From assembly GCA_937925775.1 (NCBI GenBank), contig CALAMM010000020.1:1-7654 (forward strand): 7,654 nucleotides of DNA, given 5' to 3'. The position numbers and the translations under genes were made by a program. Within the stretch, counting starts at the first letter, position 1; the number at the start of each line of letters is the position of its first letter. Source of the stretch: an uncultured Fimbriimonadales bacterium. Lineage in GTDB: Bacteria > Armatimonadota > Fimbriimonadia > Fimbriimonadales > GBS-DC. The notes below the pieces were generated by a model. It had not been told where the DNA came from. It did not search any database and saw only the letters and a program-made list of their open reading frames with translations. Shown in pieces: positions 4,225 to 7,654 of the stretch.

Positions 4225-5577
4225 CTAACGCCGCCGACCGAACGGCGACCACTTGCGCTTCTGCATCCGTTGCTGCAGTTTCGTCATCTGCTTCATCAGT
4301 TTGCGCATCTCGAAGAGCTGGTTCACCAAGGCGGAGACCTCCTCCAGCTTCGTGCCACTGCCCCTCGCAATGCGCAACTTGCGACTATAGTTGATGATTT
4401 CAGGGTGGCGACGCTCTTGGGGGGTCATCGAGAGGATAATCGCTTCGGCGCGTTTGAGCGCACGGTCATCAATCGGCATATCGCCCAATTGATTTTTAAT
4501 CTGGCTGAAGCCGGGCAACATCTTAAGGAGTTGCTCGAACGGCCCCATTTTACGAATCTGTTGCATTTGTGCGAGCATATCTTCGAAGTCGAAGTTGGCC
4601 TCGCGCATTTTCTTTTCGAGGCGCTTCGCTTCCTCCTCGTGCATGGTTTGTTCCACGCGCTCGATGAGCGAGAGCACATCGCCCATGCCCAAGATTCGGC
4701 TGGCGATACGGTCGGGGTAGAACGGTTCGAGGGCGTCGGTGCGTTCGCCCATGCCGACGAATCGCACGGGTTTGCCCACGACGGCTTTTACGGAGAGGGC
4801 AGCGCCTCCACGCGCGTCGCCGTCCATCTTGCTCATAATCACGCCGGTGAGTTCCAGTCGTTGGTGGAACGCCTGCGCCACATTCACTGCCTCCTGCCCT
4901 GTGGTGGCATCCACGACCAGCAGGGTCTCGCTGGGCTGGAGCACAGCGTGCATCCGCTGCAGTTCGTCCATCAGCGGTTCGTCTATTTGCAGGCGTCCTG
5001 CGGTGTCCACAATCAACACATCATAGCCGTTGGCGCGGGCGTACTCTAAGGCTTTCTGCGCGGTGCTGACGGGGTCGTTCGTGCCAGCTTGGGCGGGGGT
5101 GAACACGGGGACGCCCACCTGCTGCCCCAACACCTCCAGCTGCTTGATCGCTGCAGGGCGTTGCAGGTCGCACGCTGCCATCATCGGGTTGCGCCCCTGC
5201 GACTTGATCCAGCGGGCGAGCTTGGCGCAGGTGGTGGTCTTGCCTGAACCCTGCAAACCGCAGAGCATGAACACCGTCGGCGGACGCGCCGCCCAGCGGA
5301 TTGGCTCCGCCTCGCCCCCCAGCAGCGCAATCAGCTCGTCACGCACGATACGGATCACCTGCTGGTCGGGCGTGAGGCTCTTCAGCACCTCTTCCCCAAC
5401 GGCTTTCTCGCGAATCCGCGCGATGAACTCCTTCACCACGCGGAAGTTCACATCCGCTTCCAGCAGGGCGAGCCGAATCTCGCGCAACACCTCATCGACG
5501 GTCTTCTCGTCTAATCGCCCCCTGCCCCGAATGCGCTCAAAAATGCCCTGCAGCTTATCGGTCAGGCTCTCGAACAT
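4225..5577 (-). CDS. ffh: Signal recognition particle protein Ffh (SRP54)
   Basis: A 450-residue GTPase, normal for the family. It binds 4.5S RNA and signal sequences of nascent proteins and delivers ribosomes to the receptor FtsY at the membrane. The N domain (about 1-95) starts MFESLTDKLQGIFERIRGRG with ALLEADVNF at 37-45. The G domain follows: GLQGSGKTT (107-115, P-loop), CDLQRPAA (136-143), DTAGR (191-195), SKMDGDARGG (249-258, nucleotide base and closing loop; Ser in place of the more common Thr) and GMGE (275-278). The M domain (about 300-450) is Met-rich, with MGPFEQLLKMLPG, the RNA-binding RIARGSGT stretch and a basic end (KRKWSPFGRRR). The start matches the conserved family N-terminus, although the nearest GAGG is 15 nt upstream, partly inside a small hairpin. 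Probably co-transcribed with ugd, which ends 24 nt upstream. No 4.5S RNA gene was found in the window. Confidence 0.98.
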   Translation of the reverse strand: MFESLTDKLQGIFERIRGRGRLDEKTVDEVLREIRLALLEADVNFRVVKEFIARIREKAVGEEVLKSLTPDQQVIRIVRDELIALLGGEAEPIRWAARPPTVFMLCGLQGSGKTTTCAKLARWIKSQGRNPMMAACDLQRPAAIKQLEVLGQQVGVPVFTPAQAGTNDPVSTAQKALEYARANGYDVLIVDTAGRLQIDEPLMDELQRMHAVLQPSETLLVVDATTGQEAVNVAQAFHQRLELTGVIMSKMDGDARGGAALSVKAVVGKPVRFVGMGERTDALEPFYPDRIASRILGMGDVLSLIERVEQTMHEEEAKRLEKKMREANFDFEDMLAQMQQIRKMGPFEQLLKMLPGFSQIKNQLGDMPIDDRALKRAEAIILSMTPQERRHPEIINYSRKLRIARGSGTKLEEVSALVNQLFEMRKLMKQMTKLQQRMQKRKWSPFGRRR

Positions 5578-5584
5578 CGTTTCA

Positions 5585-5597
5585 TGAGGATACCTCA
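5585..5597 (-). promoter_or_regulatory. Small inverted repeat before ffh
   Basis: On the - strand TGAGG (5597-5593) pairs with CCTCA (5589-5585) around TAT, in the 24-nt gap between ugd and ffh. It holds the only GAGG near the ffh start. It may be chance, or may lower translation of ffh from the shared transcript. Confidence 0.3.
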
Positions 5598-5601
5598 GCG
5601 G

Positions 5602-6924
5602 TTATAGCACGGTGTTGAACTCGCCGTTCTCGGAGCCGCGCCCAACGCCATAGTAGAAGAAGCCGAGCTTGCGCATACGCTGCGGGTCGTACAGATTGCG
5701 CCCGTCGAACAGGTTCGGCTGGCGCATCGCGTCGCGAATACGCTCGAAGTTCAGCTGACGGAACTCGTTCCATTCGGTGATGAGTGCGAGCGCGTCGGCG
5801 TTTTCGGCGACCTCGTAGGCGTTTCGGCAGTAGATGACCTCAGGGTAGATTGCTTGCACGCGCGGCATCGCGACAGGGTCATAGGCTTTCACCGTCGCGC
5901 CTTCCTGCAGGAGCAGGCGGATCACCTCCAGCGAGCGTGCCTCGCGAATGTCGTCCGTGTTCGGCTTGAACGCCAGCCCCAGCAAGCCCACCGTGCGTCC
6001 CTGCAGCCCGCCCAACCGCTCGCGCATGCGACTCACAAACTGCCCAGGACGCGCGTCGTTAATCGCCAGAATCTGTTGGTAGAGCGTGGGATCGAGGTGA
6101 TAGCGTTGTACCGTGTGAGCAAACGCCTGCACATCTTTGGGGAAACACGACCCGCCGAAGCCCAGCCCCGCCTGCAGAAACGCATGCCCAATTCGCTGGT
6201 CATAGCCCATCGCTTTGGCGACCTGCACCACATCCGCGCCCGTGCGCTCGCATAGGTCGGCAATCGCGTTGATGAACGAGATTTTAAGCGCGAGGAAGGT
6301 ATTCGAGGCGTACTTGATTATCTCGGCGGTGGCCAGGTTCGTGATGAGCATCGGGCGTTCGAGGGGCGCGTAGAGCTCTACAATCTTCATCGCCGCGCGC
6401 GGATTGTCAGCACCTATCACGATTCGGTCAGGGTTGAGCGTATCATGCACGGCTGAGCCTTCGCGCAAAAATTCGGGGTTGGACACCACATCGAACTCGT
6501 GCGGCGCTGTGCGGTGCTGCTCGATAATCCGCCGCACGCGGTCGCCTGTGCCCACAGGCACAGTGGATTTGTTCACAATAATCTTGTAGCCGTTGAGGGC
6601 TTGCCCAATCGTTGCTGCGGCAGCGTCCACATACCTCAGGTCAGGCTCGCCTGTCTCGGTAGGGGGTGTGCCGACGCAGATAAAGATTACCTCTGCCTCG
6701 CGCGTCGCCTGCGCCAAATCGGTTGTCGCGCTCAGACGCCCCTCCTCCAAATTGCGCTGCAACAGTTCGTCGACCCCAGGCTCATAAATGGGCGACTTGC
6801 CCTTGTTAATCGCATCTACCTTCGCAGGATCGATGTCGACGCAGGTGACCTCGTTGCCCAAATCCGCAAACACGACGCCTGTCACTAAACCCACATAACC
6901 TGTTCCCGCAACTGCAATTTTCAT
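5602..6924 (-). CDS. ugd: UDP-glucose 6-dehydrogenase
   Basis: A 440-residue cytoplasmic enzyme that oxidises UDP-glucose to UDP-glucuronate with two NAD+, supplying precursors for capsule, exopolysaccharide or envelope glycans. The NAD-binding domain begins MKIAVAGTGYVGLVTG (GTGYVG at 7-12), with the acidic VDID at 29-32 ending the second strand. Further family motifs are VGTPP (84-88), NKSTVPVGTG (118-127), SNPEFLREGSA (148-158), EIIKYASN (201-208, Lys204) and GGSCFPKD (257-264), where Cys260 is the catalytic thiol. The C-terminal UDP-binding domain has GLAFKPNTDDIREAR (316-330). The start at 6924 begins exactly at the Rossmann strand and has GGAG six bases upstream; the open frame extends 30 codons further without homology. 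It is divergent from trxB and precedes ffh in the same direction. The closely related GDP-mannose dehydrogenase is less likely, but substrate choice is not proved by these motifs. Confidence 0.94.
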   Translation of the reverse strand: MKIAVAGTGYVGLVTGVVFADLGNEVTCVDIDPAKVDAINKGKSPIYEPGVDELLQRNLEEGRLSATTDLAQATREAEVIFICVGTPPTETGEPDLRYVDAAAATIGQALNGYKIIVNKSTVPVGTGDRVRRIIEQHRTAPHEFDVVSNPEFLREGSAVHDTLNPDRIVIGADNPRAAMKIVELYAPLERPMLITNLATAEIIKYASNTFLALKISFINAIADLCERTGADVVQVAKAMGYDQRIGHAFLQAGLGFGGSCFPKDVQAFAHTVQRYHLDPTLYQQILAINDARPGQFVSRMRERLGGLQGRTVGLLGLAFKPNTDDIREARSLEVIRLLLQEGATVKAYDPVAMPRVQAIYPEVIYCRNAYEVAENADALALITEWNEFRQLNFERIRDAMRQPNLFDGRNLYDPQRMRKLGFFYYGVGRGSENGEFNTVL

Positions 6925-6930
6925 GAGCGT

Positions 6931-6935
6931 CTCCG
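6931..6935 (-). promoter_or_regulatory. Ribosome binding site of ugd
   Basis: CGGAG on the - strand lies six bases before the ATG at 6924 and supports that start. Confidence 0.6.
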
Positions 6936-6966
6936 TTTCTAAAATTATGGCTCGAATCGCACCTAA

Positions 6967-6972
6967 ATTGTA
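6967..6972 (-). promoter_or_regulatory. Putative -10 box for ugd
   Basis: TACAAT preceded by AGG, read on the - strand, lies 42 nt before the ugd start codon and would leave a leader of about 35 nt containing the ribosome binding site. No canonical -35 box is seen. Confidence 0.4.
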
Positions 6973-7009
6973 CCTGCTCAGGGCTGAACTCCGCTCCTGC
7001 GAGATAGGG

Positions 7010-7015
7010 TACACT
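7010..7015 (+). promoter_or_regulatory. Putative -10 box for trxB, implying a leaderless transcript
   Basis: TACACT preceded by GGG lies only 10 nt before the trxB ATG. If it is a true -10 box, transcription would begin about 3-5 nt before the start codon. That agrees with the absence of a Shine-Dalgarno site. Confidence 0.4.
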
Positions 7016-7025
7016 TTGAGCCGAT

Positions 7026-7654
7026 ATGGAAGGCGTCGAGAAACTGGCTATTATCGGCTCGGGGCCTGCGGGCTACACGGCGGCGATTTACGCTGCGCGC
7101 GCCAGCCTGCAACCGCTGATGTTCGCAGGTATTCAACCCGGTGGACAACTGATGATAACCACCGATGTGGAAAACTATCCCGGCTTCCCCGACGGGATTC
7201 AAGGACCAGAACTGATGGAGCTGTTCCGCAAGCAGGCGGAGCGGTTCGGCACGCGCATCCTCTACGAGACGATTGTGAAGGTGGACTTTAGCGAGCGTCC
7301 GTTCCGCCTGTGGAGCGACGCGGGCAAAGAGTATCGTGCGCACGCAGTGATTGTGGCCACGGGCGCGTCCGCCAAATGGCTCGGCTTGGAAAATGAGGCG
7401 AAACTCCAAGGGCGCGGCGTGTCGGCATGCGCTACCTGCGACGGCTTCTTCTTTAGGGGCAAAAAGGTTATCGTGGTCGGCGGCGGCGACACCGCGATGG
7501 AAGAAGCAACCTATCTCACCAACCACTGCGAGAAGGTCTATGTGGTGCATCGGCGCGACGAACTCCGCGCCTCCAAAATCATGCAGGAGCGCGCCTTCCG
7601 CAACCCCAAAATCGAGTTCATCTGGAACACCGTCGTGCGCGACATCTACGATGT
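7026..7654 (+). CDS. trxB: Thioredoxin reductase, 3' end beyond the window
   Basis: The first 209 codons of an FAD- and NADPH-dependent enzyme that reduces thioredoxin in the cytoplasm; the family is usually about 310-320 residues, so roughly the last third is missing. The FAD-binding motif GSGPAG is at 11-16, preceded by strand KLAII. GGQLMITTDVENYPGFP (39-55) is a strong family signature. ATGA (111-114) closes the first FAD half. The redox-active CATC is at 135-138 (Cys135, Cys138), followed by DG. The NADPH domain has VVGGGDTAMEEA (150-161) and HRR (175-177), the residues expected to hold the 2'-phosphate. The start at 7026 sits directly before the first Rossmann strand. There is no Shine-Dalgarno site. 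The gene is divergent from ugd with a 101-nt gap. Assignment is firm up to the cut; a C-terminal extension cannot be excluded. Confidence 0.95.
   Translation, partial: MEGVEKLAIIGSGPAGYTAAIYAARASLQPLMFAGIQPGGQLMITTDVENYPGFPDGIQGPELMELFRKQAERFGTRILYETIVKVDFSERPFRLWSDAGKEYRAHAVIVATGASAKWLGLENEAKLQGRGVSACATCDGFFFRGKKVIVVGGGDTAMEEATYLTNHCEKVYVVHRRDELRASKIMQERAFRNPKIEFIWNTVVRDIYD

Noticed and set aside
4201..5049. 282-codon + strand open frame opposite ffh
   Set aside because: It is antisense to conserved Ffh motifs (GTPase and M domain); its protein-like look comes from the codon bias of ffh read on the other strand.
6925..7014. Extended N-terminus of UDP-glucose dehydrogenase starting at 7014
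   Set aside because: The family begins at MKIAVAGTGYVG; the extra 30 residues show no homology and cover the promoter and ribosome binding site region.
6978..7550. 190-codon - strand open frame opposite trxB
   Set aside because: It is antisense to the FAD, CATC and NADPH motifs of thioredoxin reductase and crosses the ugd-trxB gap without its own initiation signals.

Overview
The window is a compact, GC-rich bacterial chromosome segment. It holds six complete protein-coding genes, one gene cut by the right edge, and a gene-free left edge (about 1-355) filled with a family of hairpin repeats. No rRNA, tRNA, transposase, integrase, phage gene or CRISPR array was seen. The housekeeping genes (ffh, pheA, ugd, trxB) are clearly bacterial. 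A Tat-exported Gfo/Idh/MocA oxidoreductase, good Shine-Dalgarno sites on only some genes, and dispersed GGAA-loop hairpins would fit a lineage such as Armatimonadota or a relative in the Planctomycetes/Verrucomicrobia/Chloroflexi range. That placement is inference only; nothing here fixes the taxonomy.

Layout, left to right. (1) 1-355: five stem-loops share the core ACA-GGAA-TGT (one has AGAA). Their outer stems come in two sequence versions that both keep full or near-full pairing. Other short hairpins are interspersed. (2) 356-1126 (-): a predicted lipoprotein with C-terminal membrane segments. (3) 1214-2509 (+): a Tat-signal Gfo/Idh/MocA oxidoreductase, divergent from the lipoprotein gene. 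(4) A bidirectional-looking hairpin at 2519-2551 lies between convergent genes. (5) 2563-2958 (-): a small lysine-free protein whose strand/helix pattern resembles a response-regulator receiver domain without its phosphorylation residues. (6) 3137-4204 (+): fused chorismate mutase/prephenate dehydratase with an ACT domain. (7) 4225-5577 (-): ffh, the SRP GTPase. (8) 5602-6924 (-): UDP-glucose 6-dehydrogenase, 24 nt upstream of ffh and probably on the same transcript. (9) 7026-7654+ (+): thioredoxin reductase, truncated at the window end and divergent from ugd.

The genes do not form one pathway. pheA makes phenylpyruvate for phenylalanine, ffh targets nascent membrane and secreted proteins, ugd makes UDP-glucuronate for envelope polysaccharides, and trxB feeds electrons to thioredoxin. 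The genes of less certain role are the exported oxidoreductase, the lipoprotein and the receiver-like small protein.

The two observations most worth following are the hairpin family at the left edge, whose stems differ in a compensatory way around a fixed loop, and the lysine-free, N/Q/T-rich pseudo-receiver gene with its near-perfect ribosome binding site. Neither can be called a new system from this sequence alone.
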